Source of the DNA: Pseudomonadota bacterium
Lineage (GTDB): Bacteria; Pseudomonadota; Alphaproteobacteria; SHVP01
Direction: 5' to 3'
Assembly (NCBI GenBank): GCA_027622715.1
Contig: JAQBYN010000004.1
Coordinates: forward strand, 1 to 64,000
DNA: 64,000 nucleotides
Shown here: positions 17,848 through 27,296 of the stretch, piece by piece
Layout: each line of letters begins with the position of its first letter
How positions within the stretch are numbered: the first letter of the stretch is position 1
Program-made: the position numbers and the translations under genes
Notes under the pieces: model-generated
The model's database searches: none
What the model was told of the DNA's origin: nothing
The model's input: only the letters and a program-made list of their open reading frames with translations

Positions 17848-18903
17848 ATGATCGACGCGCCGGAACGGATCGTCCTCGCCGACGGGCTCACGGTGTCGCG
17901 CTTGACGCGCGGCAACTGGCAGCTCGCGGCCAAGCATGGCCCGGTCATCGCGGAAGATGTCGCCATTGAAGGCATGCGCCAGTTCGTCGAAGCTGGCATC
18001 ACCAACTTCGACTGCGCCGACCACTACGTCGGGGTCGAAGAGCTGATCGGTGCCTTCCGGCGGCGCTATCCGGAACTGGCAGCGCGTCTCACCGTGCAAA
18101 CCAAGATCGTCCCGGATCGCAATATTCTTCCGGGCATCACCCGGGCTGCGGTCGAACAAATTATCGATCGCGCGCGCGACCGCCTCGGGATGGACGTTCT
18201 CGACTTGGTCCAATTTCACTGGTGGGAGTACGACGCACCGGGCTATGTCGACAGCATGCTATGGCTTGCCGATATGCAGGCCGAAGGGAAAATTCGCCAT
18301 CTCGGCGTCACCAACTTCGATTGCCGACGGCTTGAACAAATCCTTGCGGCGGGTGTGCCACTCGTCAGTCATCAGGTGCAGTACTCGGCACTCGACCACC
18401 GACCCGAACGCGGCATGGTTGATCTGTGCCGAGCCAACGCGATTGGACTGCAGTGTTACGGCGTGCTGGCCGGCGGGTTCCTATCCGATACCTGGCTGGG
18501 TCGCCCGGCGCCCGATCATGCGGCAGATCGCTCGCAGGAAAAGTACCGTCTTATCATCGATGAATTCGGCGGGTGGGACGCCTACCAGACGCTGCTCGGC
18601 GCCCTGGCGCAAGTTGCGGGGCGGCACAGCGTCAGTATTGCTGCGGTTGCGACACGCTATGTCTTGGATCGTCCGGGTGTGGCTACCGCGATTGTCGGTG
18701 CCCGCACCGACAGTCATCTCGCCGACCTTCTAACCATAACAACGCTGCGTCTAACCTCTGGGGATATAGCGGCCATAGACAATGCCGCGGGCGCCGCGCG
18801 AGGTCTGGCGGGCGATTGCTATGCATTGGAACGTGATCCCAAAGGGCCGCATACCGCGATGAACTGGAAGAACCAGAATCTGCAAGGCGCAGGCGCGCGG
18901 TAG
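17848..18903 (+). CDS. Aldo/keto reductase
   Basis: 351 residues of the AKR TIM barrel. The catalytic Asp and Tyr are in NFDCADHYVG, the Lys region in VQTKIVPD and the catalytic His in LVQFHWWEY. The C-terminal ATAIVGARTDSHLADL is the NADP-binding element of this superfamily. The enzyme reduces aldehydes or ketones in the cytoplasm. It starts at the ATG at 17848 (MIDAPERIVLADG). The following gene begins 14 bp after the stop, so the two form an operon. Confidence 0.93.
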   Translation: MIDAPERIVLADGLTVSRLTRGNWQLAAKHGPVIAEDVAIEGMRQFVEAGITNFDCADHYVGVEELIGAFRRRYPELAARLTVQTKIVPDRNILPGITRAAVEQIIDRARDRLGMDVLDLVQFHWWEYDAPGYVDSMLWLADMQAEGKIRHLGVTNFDCRRLEQILAAGVPLVSHQVQYSALDHRPERGMVDLCRANAIGLQCYGVLAGGFLSDTWLGRPAPDHAADRSQEKYRLIIDEFGGWDAYQTLLGALAQVAGRHSVSIAAVATRYVLDRPGVATAIVGARTDSHLADLLTITTLRLTSGDIAAIDNAAGAARGLAGDCYALERDPKGPHTAMNWKNQNLQGAGAR

Positions 18904-18916
18904 GGAGGAATTATCC

Positions 18917-19252
18917 GTGTCCGACGAATTCGAGCTCTATGATCTCGCGATTGAGGTCATACACCACGACCCTGCCAAACCATTCGTGTGCCAACATGCG
19001 ACGGGCGACGTGTTCCATGTCAGAGGAAGCGTCGTCGAGATTCCGCCCGGCAAAACCTTCGGTCTCTATGCGATGCTGGCCGTATTGCCGTTCGTCCCGG
19101 CCAAGCAACGCCCGACCCAGGGCAGCGACTGGATGAGCACCGATTCCGTTATCGGCTGCACCGATCCCAATTGCGGTGCCGGTTTCAAGATCACGCGGCT
19201 ACAGGCCCAGCGCTATCGCCACGCCCATCACAGCGCCGAGCCCTTGGGGTGA
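18917..19252 (+). CDS. TIGR04076-family small protein
   Basis: 111 residues from a GTG start, with AGGGAGGA upstream. The pattern is that of the TIGR04076 proteins: an N-terminal DLAIEVI strand, a FVCQHATGDVFHVRG core, a middle LYAMLAVLPFVPAKQR and a cysteine pair in CTDPNCGAGFKI. The paired Cys could bind a metal; the function is unknown for the whole family. It directly follows an aldo/keto reductase, a pairing that suggests a shared metabolic role. Confidence 0.8.
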   Translation: MSDEFELYDLAIEVIHHDPAKPFVCQHATGDVFHVRGSVVEIPPGKTFGLYAMLAVLPFVPAKQRPTQGSDWMSTDSVIGCTDPNCGAGFKITRLQAQRYRHAHHSAEPLG

Positions 19253-19261
19253 TGAGTCGTC

Positions 19262-21088
19262 CTAGGCAGTCTTAAAGAACCGAACGAGGTCGAGCAGTTG
19301 GGTTGATTGGTCGGCCAAAGCACGCGCCGCGGCGGTGTTCTGCTCCACCATCGCGGCGTTTTGCTGAGTCATCTCGTCCATCTGAGTGATCGACGCGCTC
19401 ACTTCGGTCAGACCAGTGGCCTGCTCGCGTGTTGCCTGGGCAATTTCCACCATGATCTCCGAAACTTTCTGAACGCCTTCGATCATTTGACCAAGCGACT
19501 CGCCAGTTTCATTGACGAGCTTTACGCCGGTCGCCACTTGATCGTTGCTTCGTGAAATCAGCCCTTTGATTTCCTTTGCCGCATCACTGGAGCGCTGTGC
19601 AAGGGAACGTACTTCCGACGCGACCACCGCAAACCCCTTTCCAGCATCGCCTGCACGCGCGGCCTCGACTGCCGCATTGAGGGCAAGGAGGTTTGTTTGA
19701 AAGGCGATGTCTTCGATAACATTGACGATATCCCCGATCCCGCGTGATGACCCTTCGATCGCGCCCATCGCGCCGACCGCCTTGGCGACAACCTGACCTC
19801 CGGCCTCGGCACTGTTTCGAGCAGACTCCGCCAGTGCGCTCGATTCACCTGAATTCTCCGCATTCTTGTGGACGGTCGCCGTCATCTGTTCCATCGCCGC
19901 AGCCGTTTCTTCGAGATTGGCGGCCTGCTGCTCGGTGCGCGCCGACAGGTTGTCGGTACCCTGCGCGATCTCATTCGCTGCACTGCCAATCTCGTTGGCA
20001 GCGCCCGAGAGTTGCCCTGCAATTTCCCGCAAGCGCCCGGTCGTGCGCATGAAGCTGTCGCGCAAGCCGGCGTAAGCCGGCGCCACGTCCGTATCGATCT
20101 CGAATGTTAGGTCGCCTTGGGCTAGGGCTTCGAGCCCAGAGCCGAACACCTCGACAACTTGTTCCTGCTCGCGTTGGATCGTTGCCCTTTGTTCCGCGGC
20201 ATGGCCATCTCGCTCATGACCCATTTCGGCCTCTTGGCCGACGCGGGCGATTTCGTTGTCTCGCAGTACCATAATGGCGCGGGCCATCTCGCCGATCTCG
20301 TCCTGCCGCGCGACTGGAACCTCGATGTCTCGCTCGCCAATGACAAGACGGTTTAGCGCCGCAGCCATCCGCGTGAGCGGCCGACTGACGCCGGTTGCTA
20401 CCACCGTCGAGACTCCGGCCAAACCCAGCCCACCGAGAGCCAACGCAAGAATTAGTCCGCGGCTCAGCGCCGCGCCAGCTTCAAGTTGACCGCTAATGTC
20501 GGTGGTAACCTCAAGAACGCCGCGCACGTCGCCAAGCTTCCAGTCATTCTTTGGGGTGTCCGCGCGGGTATTGTGGCAGTTCACACAAGCATCAGCGACC
20601 ATCCGGTCCGCGATCGCGACGCGAACCACACGTTTGCCTGCGCTTTCTTCCTCCCGCCAAAAAACCTCATCCGGTTTTGCGACTAACGCGTTCCAGGCAT
20701 TGTTCTGAAATTCGTCCAGCTGACGCGACGCGCGATTTGGGAACGGGAACTGACTATATAATGAGATCTTGGTGTTTTCTTCGCTCAGAATTTCGCTGAG
20801 ATCGTGGATCATCGTTGCTGGAAGCGGGACGCCATTGGCGGCGTCACGGTGATCGATTTGCGGTTTTAGGCCGTTGCGAATCGCTTTGCTAATGACATTC
20901 GTTGTGTAGTAAGCGCGGATCGCTTTGAACTGCCGGACGGTTTGAACCGCCGCGTCCACTGCGTCTTGGCGCGAATTGTCGGCAACTTTTGGCGGCAACA
21001 GGAAAGCCAAGGCAACGACGCCGACAACGATCGTGATCGGCAACGGCGCAACCAATAACCACGACACCCGTCTTTTCGGAAATTTCAT
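19262..21088 (-). CDS. Methyl-accepting chemotaxis protein with periplasmic CxxCH (Tll0287-like) sensor domain
   Basis: 608 residues. A membrane helix at about 10-31 and another at about 211-231 bracket a periplasmic domain with CVNCH at 168-172, the c-type heme attachment motif of the DUF3365/Tll0287 group. Then come a HAMP domain (about 233-285) and a long coiled signalling region with the conserved tip [15 protein letters not shown]. It should sense redox state or a small gas through covalently bound heme and signal through CheW/CheA. There is no CheR-docking pentapeptide at the C terminus. I use the ATG at 21088; the longer GTG at 21097 sits too close to AGGAGG. Confidence 0.92.
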   Translation of the reverse strand: MKFPKRRVSWLLVAPLPITIVVGVVALAFLLPPKVADNSRQDAVDAAVQTVRQFKAIRAYYTTNVISKAIRNGLKPQIDHRDAANGVPLPATMIHDLSEILSEENTKISLYSQFPFPNRASRQLDEFQNNAWNALVAKPDEVFWREEESAGKRVVRVAIADRMVADACVNCHNTRADTPKNDWKLGDVRGVLEVTTDISGQLEAGAALSRGLILALALGGLGLAGVSTVVATGVSRPLTRMAAALNRLVIGERDIEVPVARQDEIGEMARAIMVLRDNEIARVGQEAEMGHERDGHAAEQRATIQREQEQVVEVFGSGLEALAQGDLTFEIDTDVAPAYAGLRDSFMRTTGRLREIAGQLSGAANEIGSAANEIAQGTDNLSARTEQQAANLEETAAAMEQMTATVHKNAENSGESSALAESARNSAEAGGQVVAKAVGAMGAIEGSSRGIGDIVNVIEDIAFQTNLLALNAAVEAARAGDAGKGFAVVASEVRSLAQRSSDAAKEIKGLISRSNDQVATGVKLVNETGESLGQMIEGVQKVSEIMVEIAQATREQATGLTEVSASITQMDEMTQQNAAMVEQNTAAARALADQSTQLLDLVRFFKTA

Positions 21089-21195
21089 CCGCCGCACCCC
21101 TCCTGAGCCATCTCACTGAAACGGTACGCGTGACGAAGGCAAGTAAACAATACGGTGCAGTACAGGTGACCTAAGGGCTATTACATTCCAATCGA

Positions 21196-21900
21196 CTACT
21201 TTGGACCATAATTGACGTAGATCAGCGCCTGACGGGCCTCGGCGAATCGGGGGCGGGCTGTTCCGGGCGGACAAAAAGCGTACGCCCCGACGCCAAAACC
21301 ATCGCCGTCGACCGTCTCAAGTGCGCCATCAAGCACGAAAAATTCTTGGTAAAACCCGTCTTGCACATCCAGATCTGGCGTCGCGCCGTCGAGGCGCATG
21401 AGTTTCGAACCCTCGCCGGTCTGCGGATCCTCGCCGAGCGCTTTGACCCCGTCGCGCCACCCACCGTCAGTCGCATCGGGCAAGGCGGCCCAGCCGCGCG
21501 CCGGTAACACGCCGTTTAGAGCGTAATATTCCGTCTTGGCCGGTTCAGGCACCTCGTGCGTACACATCTTCTTGGAATGCCGAGACAGGAACCATGTCTC
21601 CATCGGCACATCGCTTTTGAAACCATGGACGGTCTGCGGCGGATGAAAGCAATACCCGTTCGCGCCGAGGTAGGTCTTGCTATCAAACGACAGCCGGCCC
21701 TTCACCACGAGAATCTCTTCGGCCGAATGATGGTAATGCGCAACGCTCGGCGCGGTGTAGCCTTCGTCAGGCATCAGGCGCTGCAATGCGGTACGCGCGC
21801 CGTTCTCGGGATCGACGCTCAAGACCTTCGAGTAGACTCCCGGTACCGGCGTCTTCCAGTCCATGGATTCGGTGTCGAGATGCGGGATGTGCGGGCGCAT
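21196..21900 (-). CDS. Bicupin protein
   Basis: 234 residues with two cupin barrels. The first has the metal ligands in HYHHSAEEILVVKG and FHPPQTVHG, giving the full three-His/one-Glu set. The second half (QEFFVLDGALETVDGDGFGVGAYAFCPPG) keeps the fold but lacks the histidines, so only one metal site is likely. Candidate activities are dioxygenase, isomerase or a small-molecule sensor. The sequence carries no export signal and stands alone; nothing nearby specifies the substrate. Confidence 0.82.
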   Translation of the reverse strand: MRPHIPHLDTESMDWKTPVPGVYSKVLSVDPENGARTALQRLMPDEGYTAPSVAHYHHSAEEILVVKGRLSFDSKTYLGANGYCFHPPQTVHGFKSDVPMETWFLSRHSKKMCTHEVPEPAKTEYYALNGVLPARGWAALPDATDGGWRDGVKALGEDPQTGEGSKLMRLDGATPDLDVQDGFYQEFFVLDGALETVDGDGFGVGAYAFCPPGTARPRFAEARQALIYVNYGPK

Positions 21901-22202
21901 GGCTCCCCCTGGGGTGTGGGATTTCGATTATCATAGCGCAATGCGACCGGCGTTGCCTGATCGTGCGGCGGATGCCCGCGGGCTGATCAGGCGGCGGGCA
22001 GCGCCCGCACGTTCGGTCCGGGCGAGATCCATTACCTTTGGCGCGCGGTAGATCATGCGGACCAGCTGCAGTATAGGGATGGCGGCCGCCCGTGAAATTT
22101 GACCTAGTTCATTAAACTGACGGCACCATAGTAGGGGCCATCGCGGTTGCCGCCGACCACCGAACAGGGTCGCGGAACTTCCGGGAACAAAAATGCGCAA
22201 AC

Positions 22203-23282
22203 ATGTCGGTATTTGATCGCTATCTCTCGCTCTGGGTTGCCCTGTGCATCGTTGCAGGTGTGATCTTGGGTAACTTTCTTCCAGGCGTGTTTCAGACCAT
22301 CGCAAGTTGGGAATACGCCTCGGTCAATTTGGTGGTCGCCGTCCTGATCTGGGCGATGGTCTACCCGATGATGGTCGCAGTGGATTTCGCAAGCCTTCGC
22401 CACATCCACAAGCGCCCGAAGGGTCTGATCATCACCGTCGCCGTCAATTGGCTCATCAAGCCATTCACCATGGCGGCGCTCGGTGTCCTGTTCTTCCAGT
22501 ACGTGTTCGCTGACCTAATCGATCCCGCGGATGCGCAGCAGTATATCGCGGGGTTAATCCTACTGGGCGCAGCGCCTTGTACAGCGATGGTCTTCATCTG
22601 GTCGCAGCTGACCCGAGGCGATGCAAATTACACGCTCGTACAGGTATCGCTGAACGACGTCATCATGATCTTCGCGTTTGCGCCGATCGTTGCTTTGCTG
22701 CTGGGAGTCACCAACATCGAGGTGCCCTGGGAGACGTTGCTCCTTTCGGTTGGGCTCTATGTAGTTATTCCGCTGGCTGCTGGCGCCTCAACGCGTGCTG
22801 TGCTGGTCAGAAGGGCCGGCAACGGCGAGCACGGCGAAGGCCGCGTCGCCCGTTTCACCACGACGGTCAAGCCATTCTCCATCCTAGGTCTGCTTGCAAC
22901 GGTGGTGCTCCTGTTTGGCTTCCAGGGGCATGTTATCGTTGAAGACCCGTTGCTAATCGGGTTGATCGCCGTCCCGCTCCTGATCCAGTCTTACGGCATC
23001 TTTGTCCTCGCCTATACGGCTGCCTGGGCGTGGCGCGTACCCCACAATGTGGCGGCTCCTTGCGCCCTGATCGGGACCTCCAACTTCTTCGAACTCGCGG
23101 TCGCGGTCGCGATCGGCATTTTCGGCCTGAACTCCGGTGCCGCGCTGGTGACAGTCGTGGGGGTGCTGGTGGAGGTGCCGGTGATGCTGTCGCTCGTCGC
23201 CCTCGCGAACAGAACCCGAAACTATTTCCCGACAGCAGTGGAGGAGACGGGCGCCGACAATACGACGGTCCGTGACAAATAA
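22203..23282 (+). CDS. acr3: Acr3-family arsenite efflux permease
   Basis: 359 residues with about ten membrane helices. The Acr3 signature [19 protein letters not shown], with its catalytic Cys, is intact, followed by [14 protein letters not shown], typical of the family. It extrudes arsenite (or antimonite) from the cytoplasm using the proton gradient. No arsR, arsC or arsH gene lies beside it, so regulation must come from elsewhere or be absent. About 300 bp upstream (21901-22202) hold no gene I can support. Confidence 0.92.
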   Translation: MSVFDRYLSLWVALCIVAGVILGNFLPGVFQTIASWEYASVNLVVAVLIWAMVYPMMVAVDFASLRHIHKRPKGLIITVAVNWLIKPFTMAALGVLFFQYVFADLIDPADAQQYIAGLILLGAAPCTAMVFIWSQLTRGDANYTLVQVSLNDVIMIFAFAPIVALLLGVTNIEVPWETLLLSVGLYVVIPLAAGASTRAVLVRRAGNGEHGEGRVARFTTTVKPFSILGLLATVVLLFGFQGHVIVEDPLLIGLIAVPLLIQSYGIFVLAYTAAWAWRVPHNVAAPCALIGTSNFFELAVAVAIGIFGLNSGAALVTVVGVLVEVPVMLSLVALANRTRNYFPTAVEETGADNTTVRDK

Positions 23283-23299
23283 ATGACACGACGCCTCGT

Positions 23300-23638
23300 C
23301 TAGTCGCCGCGCGCGCACGCGATGCACAGCGTCGCCGCCGGGTCGGCGTCGAGGCGCTTGTCATCGATGATCTCGCCACAGCGTACGCACTCGCCGAAGA
23401 TGTCGTCGTCGAGCCGTTTCAGCGCGGCGTTCACTCGCTGCAGCCGCGTATCGCGCCGGACCTGCTCGGCCTTGGCCATCGCTTGGACCTGCAGGGCGTC
23501 CATCCGCGATAGCCGCCCGACGCTTTGCTGGTCGAGCTGCACGGGCGCGCGTTCCGACGCGGATCGCGCCGCTGTCGCCGCGAGGACGCGCGCTTCCTCG
23601 TGCAGGCGGGCGCGAAATGCCGCAGTATTGTCCTCCAC
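23300..23638 (-). CDS. DksA/TraR-family zinc-finger protein
   Basis: 112 residues: a helical arm rich in Ala and Arg, the loop LKRLDDDIFGECVRCGE, and a C4 zinc finger (CVRCG then CIACARG). The spacing matches short DksA/TraR homologues, which insert a coiled-coil into the secondary channel of RNA polymerase and help ppGpp-dependent control. At 112 residues it is shorter than E. coli DksA (151), as is usual for alphaproteobacterial paralogues. The DksA tip acidic pair is seen as LDDD. Convergent with acr3. Confidence 0.88.
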   Translation of the reverse strand: MEDNTAAFRARLHEEARVLAATAARSASERAPVQLDQQSVGRLSRMDALQVQAMAKAEQVRRDTRLQRVNAALKRLDDDIFGECVRCGEIIDDKRLDADPAATLCIACARGD

Positions 23639-23693
23639 CGGTTACCGGTCGCCCGGCCTATGCAAGGGCGCCGACAACAAAGGGAGGACCGTC

Positions 23694-24346
23694 ATGGCAG
23701 ACGCATTGGGGCACCGGGCAAAGTGGGGCTTGATCATTCCCTCAAAGAATACCGTGTGCGAGACCGAGATGCACCGCCTCGTTCCGCCCGGCATCACCAT
23801 CAATACCGCGCGATCCGCGCGGTCATGACCTGCGAGCCGGACTACCTGTTGATGGGTGAGGGCGGCTTTTCGTTCCCCCGCGCCGAGCTCGAGGCGTTCG
23901 ACCGAAAGTACGAAGAAATCTCCGGCCTGCGGGTCGCGTCATCGACCCGTGCGTTCCTCCGCGCGCTGGAAACCATGAAGGCGCGCAAGGTTGCCGTCCT
24001 CACCCCGCGGCTCCCCGACAGCGGGATCGTTTCCGGCGGCCTGTGGGAAGCGTGCGGCTACGAGGTCGCGGCGGCCAAGGGTCTCGGCTGCGCGTCGATC
24101 CACGATATTGCCAATCTGACCGAAGACACCTTGCGCACCGGCTTGCGCGAACTCGCGCGCAGCGATGCCGATGTCATCCTCGCCACCGGCAGCGAGATCG
24201 CGCTGGCCCACATGATCGCCGAAGCCGAGGAGTGGATCGGCAAACCGGTCCTCCACCTCAACGCGGTGTTGGTCTGGTACGCGCTGCGCGATTCCGGTTT
24301 CGACGATCGTCTGGCCGGCTACGGGACGTTGCTCAACGCGTATTAA
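23694..24346 (+). pseudogene. Asp/Glu-racemase / maleate-isomerase-like gene with internal deletion and frame change
   Basis: The ATG at 23694 has AGGGAGGA before it and begins a good family N terminus (WGLIIPSKNTVCETEMHRLVPPG), but this frame stops at 23828. The rest of the family sequence continues in another frame from about 23815 (MTCEPDYLLMGEGG to GYGTLLNAY, stop at 24346). About 25-30 residues seen between these blocks in relatives are missing, so I read a small deletion plus a frame change rather than two genes. The C-terminal catalytic Cys of maleate isomerase is replaced by ATGSE. The stop overlaps that of the MmgE/PrpD gene by 4 bp. Confidence 0.7.
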
Positions 24347-25713
24347 ACCAACAGCCGCACGAAGTCCGCCACGTCGTCGAAATTCTCCAGCCCGTCGATC
24401 GCCTGCAGCACCGCCTCGGTCCGTTTGTCGTTGAGCACGGTGCCCGCCAGCTCGCGGAACTTCTTCTCGATCTCAGGCCGGCCCATCGGCGGTTGATCGC
24501 GCGGCCACTCGACATCGCGTTTGACGGTCTTGCCACCTTTCAGCGCGATCTCGATCCCGAATCGCATCTTCTGGTCGGTGAAAAAGTCGGCGTCGGCGGC
24601 GGTGTCGTGATGCATCTCGACCTTCGACAACAGCCCGCGCACCACCGGGTCGGCCAGCTTCTCGTCGCTGTACATCGCCGGCAGCAAGGGTTCCTGCATA
24701 ATCGTCGTGACCACCGTGTAGGGCAGTGAGAATTGTGCGTCCACGGCCCCTTGCGGGTTGGTGTCGCCGATCAAGTTCATGTTCATACCGGAAATCTTGA
24801 TCTTCTCGACCTGGTCGGGCGTGATCGCATGCTCCTTCACGAGCCCGCGCGTCGCGGCGTAGAGCGGATGGTTCCATGCGATCGACGGGTGAATCTTGTA
24901 TTCCGTCTTGGTGATCGCCCAGCTTTTCCCCAAGTCCTTGACAATCTGCGCGAAGTCGCAACGGTCCGACCCGGCCATCACGTGAAAGCCCTGTTCGCCG
25001 TCCAGCACGCCGTGCCCGCCGCGAAACCCGCGGTGGGCCGACTGTGCGGCCACCGTGCCCGCCATGCTCATCCAGCCCCAACCAAGTTTCACCTCGCGCA
25101 TGGGCCGCGTCTCGGCGACGACGCCGAAATACTTGTACGCCGAGGGCACCGTGGCGTAGGTCCCGGCAATGCCGAACGCCACGTCCAACGCGTCGGCATC
25201 GAGCCCATACAGCTTGCCGGCGGTCACGGCCGAGGCGAACGGATGGTACTGCTCGCCCCACACTAGTTTGCCGCGCTCCGGCGTCGGTTGCATCGCCGCG
25301 CCGATCCGGGCCACGACCTCGAAGCCGAGCGCGATGCTAAGGATCAAGTCTTTCCCCGACGACCCCAGCAATTCGCCGACCGCCAGTCCTGATGATGCCG
25401 TGATGTACCCCGGGTGGGCGATATAAAGAACCGTATCTTCGTAATCCAGCGCGAAGCCGAAATTGCCGTTCGCATAGGCCGCCAACGGCGCCGACACCTT
25501 GGTCCCGTCGCCGATGATCGTCGATTGCTCGCGCCCGCCGCCCATGTCCTTGGCCATCTCGGTGTGCAGCTTGCCGATGCGGGTCTGATAGCCCGCCAGC
25601 ATGCAGCCGATAATGTTGAGGACGGCCAACTTGGTCGCATCGATCGTCTCTTGCGGCAGGTCTTGGTAGGTCGTTTTGGCGACAAAGTTTGTCAGGTCGC
25701 GGGTCGTGCCCAT
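24343..25713 (-). CDS. MmgE/PrpD-family protein (copy 1)
   Basis: 456 residues. The pattern is that of MmgE/PrpD: an all-helical start with NIIGCMLAGYQTR, the central DYEDTVLYIAHPG, and a C-terminal alpha/beta lid with YSDEKLADPVVRGLL. 2-methylcitrate dehydratase and cis-aconitate decarboxylase belong here; both dehydrate or decarboxylate citrate-like acids. The typical Asp-Asp-Thr near the active site is present as DYEDT. AAGGAG precedes the ATG. A second, diverged copy lies at 37493. The neighbouring isomerase-like remnant suggests an old organic-acid cluster. Confidence 0.88.
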   Translation of the reverse strand: MGTTRDLTNFVAKTTYQDLPQETIDATKLAVLNIIGCMLAGYQTRIGKLHTEMAKDMGGGREQSTIIGDGTKVSAPLAAYANGNFGFALDYEDTVLYIAHPGYITASSGLAVGELLGSSGKDLILSIALGFEVVARIGAAMQPTPERGKLVWGEQYHPFASAVTAGKLYGLDADALDVAFGIAGTYATVPSAYKYFGVVAETRPMREVKLGWGWMSMAGTVAAQSAHRGFRGGHGVLDGEQGFHVMAGSDRCDFAQIVKDLGKSWAITKTEYKIHPSIAWNHPLYAATRGLVKEHAITPDQVEKIKISGMNMNLIGDTNPQGAVDAQFSLPYTVVTTIMQEPLLPAMYSDEKLADPVVRGLLSKVEMHHDTAADADFFTDQKMRFGIEIALKGGKTVKRDVEWPRDQPPMGRPEIEKKFRELAGTVLNDKRTEAVLQAIDGLENFDDVADFVRLLV

Positions 25714-25773
25714 GCAAAGCTCCTTAAGGTTGGCGTCGTGAGGTTCGTTGTCGTGCGGACGGGCGTTGATCGA

Positions 25774-26157
25774 TCAGCCGCCGCCCCGCAGGCGCGACAG
25801 CTCTTCGGTGGCGTCACGCAGGCGCGCGACCAAAATCGTGACCATGCGGCGCAACACGGGATCGACTCCCGACAGCCGGTTTTGAAATTCATCGCGGCTC
25901 ACGCGAAACACTTTGGTGTCGGTGACCGCCACCGCGTCGGCCGAGCGCAACTCGCCGCCGAACAACGCCATTTCGCCCAGCACGTCGCCATTACCCAACG
26001 TTGCCATCACCTTATGACCGTCGCCGGTGCGCTTGCGCACCTCGACTTGCCCTTCGAGCACGAGAAACGCCGCATCGGCATCCTGGCCTTCGACAAAAAT
26101 CTCGGTACCGGCTTCAAAGGTGGCCCGGTTCTGTGGCGCAAACCCCCCATTCGACAT
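25774..26157 (-). CDS. Cyclic-nucleotide-binding-domain protein
   Basis: 127 residues forming a single CNB (cAMP-type) domain: EAGTEIFVEGQDADAAFLVLEG for the first strands and GEMALFGGELRSADAVA for the phosphate-binding cassette. The cassette has a Gly-Glu-Met-Ala-Leu core and a Ser-Ala where Arg-Thr/Ser-Ala is usual, so nucleotide binding is likely. There is no DNA-binding helix, unlike CRP. A class III cyclase that could supply cAMP is encoded at 53413. I use the ATG at 26157 because GGAAGG precedes it; the frame extends to 26463 without support. Confidence 0.83.
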   Translation of the reverse strand: MSNGGFAPQNRATFEAGTEIFVEGQDADAAFLVLEGQVEVRKRTGDGHKVMATLGNGDVLGEMALFGGELRSADAVAVTDTKVFRVSRDEFQNRLSGVDPVLRRMVTILVARLRDATEELSRLRGGG

Positions 26158-26316
26158 CGGCCCCCCTTCCAAAACCTGAACCGTAGGGGGCAACACCGGC
26201 ACCGACAAGCGGCGGTTTCTGTACAGACACTCTATCGGTGGTGCGCTGGACCAGGAGGGCGGGCTAGAGTGCCTGTACCGTCGGCCCGGCCCGGCCCGGC
26301 GATGTGGGGGCATGCG

Positions 26317-26460
26317 ATGACCGAAATCCACGATCCGGCACGGGCCGCGAGCGCCTTTTCCATCGGCGATGTGTTGGGCACCACGTTTGGCGTGCGCCGC
26401 CACAACTTTCTCGGGTTTGTCTTGCTTGCGGTCGTCGTCAGCAGCAAGACCCGCAGGTAA
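26317..26460 (+). pseudogene. Truncated N terminus of a multi-pass membrane protein (first of three tandem paralogues)
   Basis: A 47-residue frame begins MTEIHDPARAASAFSIGDV and runs through FGVRRHNFLGFVLLAVVV, then stops. The same FxIxxVxxxxFGVxxRNxxxF pattern starts each of the two following genes, so this is the N-terminal tenth or so of a third paralogue that has lost the rest. It ends four bases before the GTG start of the next gene. A short peptide could still be translated, but I see no function for it. Confidence 0.6.
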
Positions 26461-26464
26461 CACG

Positions 26465-27214
26465 GTGGGTCGTCAGAACTTCACAATTTGGCGGGTTTTC
26501 CGCATCTCGTTCGGGGTGATCAAGCGGAACCTCGTCCTCTTCTTGATGGTCGCACTGATCTTGGAATTTCCGGTCAATTACCTCGGCATCGCTTTTGGCG
26601 GTGACGAGGTCGCCAGCATCGCTGATGTCGCCGACATTTTTGTTCGCGCGGCGCTTGATTCGCTTCTGGCCTCTGCAATTTCATATGCCGTCGGCTGCGA
26701 CGCCCGTGGCAATAGAGCGGATTTGGCGGGCATGCTGACGCGCATGCGCGCGGTGTTCTTTCCTGTGCTTGTCCTGTCGTTGCTATTCGAAGCGGTGCCA
26801 GCACTTCCATGGTTTCTTGCCCCGAGGGAAAGCTTTGGCGGAACGTTCGCGTTAGTTTGGTTCCTCGGTTCCTGGTTAGTGCTCACTGTCCTCCTCTGGA
26901 CGGCCGTGCCGGTAGCCGTGGCTGAAGGGCGAGGTGTCGTTCCGGCCGTGCGGCGTGCTCTATCTCAAAGCAAAGGTCAGCACGTTCGAATTCTCGGGAT
27001 GCTGTTGATCTTGGTTTCGGCACTGCTGATCGGTTTGATTTTGGAGTGGCTCGTTGGCGAGGGCGCGTTGTTTATGTTCGAACAGCCTGGACTCGCGGAG
27101 TGGCTCTTAGCAGCGGTATTCGATCTCATGCTTTTGGTCGCAATGGCCGTTTCGTATTTTCTTCTGGACGACCCCGACCCCGACCCCGAGTCGGTCGCCG
27201 CCGTCTTCGAATAG
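26465..27214 (+). CDS. Multi-pass membrane protein, second tandem paralogue
   Basis: 249 residues from a GTG at 26465 (MGRQNFTIWRV when initiated). The protein has about six hydrophobic helices and ends in an acidic tail, DDPDPDPESVAAVFE, in which (CCCCGA)3 repeats encode DPDPDP. The two halves share the layout of the downstream paralogue: FGV-RN entry, central helices, a short cytoplasmic VAEGRGVVPAVRRALSQSKG segment, two terminal helices. Its family resembles the membrane domain of glycerophosphodiester phosphodiesterases and other uncharacterised integral membrane proteins; no catalytic motif is seen. The start is weak (AGGT at seven to ten bases). Confidence 0.7.
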   Translation: MGRQNFTIWRVFRISFGVIKRNLVLFLMVALILEFPVNYLGIAFGGDEVASIADVADIFVRAALDSLLASAISYAVGCDARGNRADLAGMLTRMRAVFFPVLVLSLLFEAVPALPWFLAPRESFGGTFALVWFLGSWLVLTVLLWTAVPVAVAEGRGVVPAVRRALSQSKGQHVRILGMLLILVSALLIGLILEWLVGEGALFMFEQPGLAEWLLAAVFDLMLLVAMAVSYFLLDDPDPDPESVAAVFE

Positions 27215-27233
27215 GCCGCCGGACGTTTTCGGC

Positions 27234-27261
27234 GATAAGCAGTGTAAGATAAGCAGTGTAA
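27234..27261. repeat. Tandem exact 14-bp direct repeat
   Basis: GATAAGCAGTGTAA occurs twice in direct tandem, 35 bases before the start of the third membrane-protein gene. It could be a duplicated operator half or a replication-slippage product; it is AT-richer than its surroundings. Confidence 0.6.
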
Positions 27262-27296
27262 ATGTTCCCGATCAACCAATGCCCCCGGGGGATTCG

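Noticed and set aside
24473-25261. 262-codon frame overlapping MmgE/PrpD copy 1 in another frame on the same strand
   Set aside because: Arg/Gly-rich shadow product; the PrpD frame has the family pattern throughout.
26281-26300. (GGCCC)3 short repeat before the truncated membrane-protein gene
   Set aside because: A short GC-rich simple repeat, expected by chance or slippage in this base composition.
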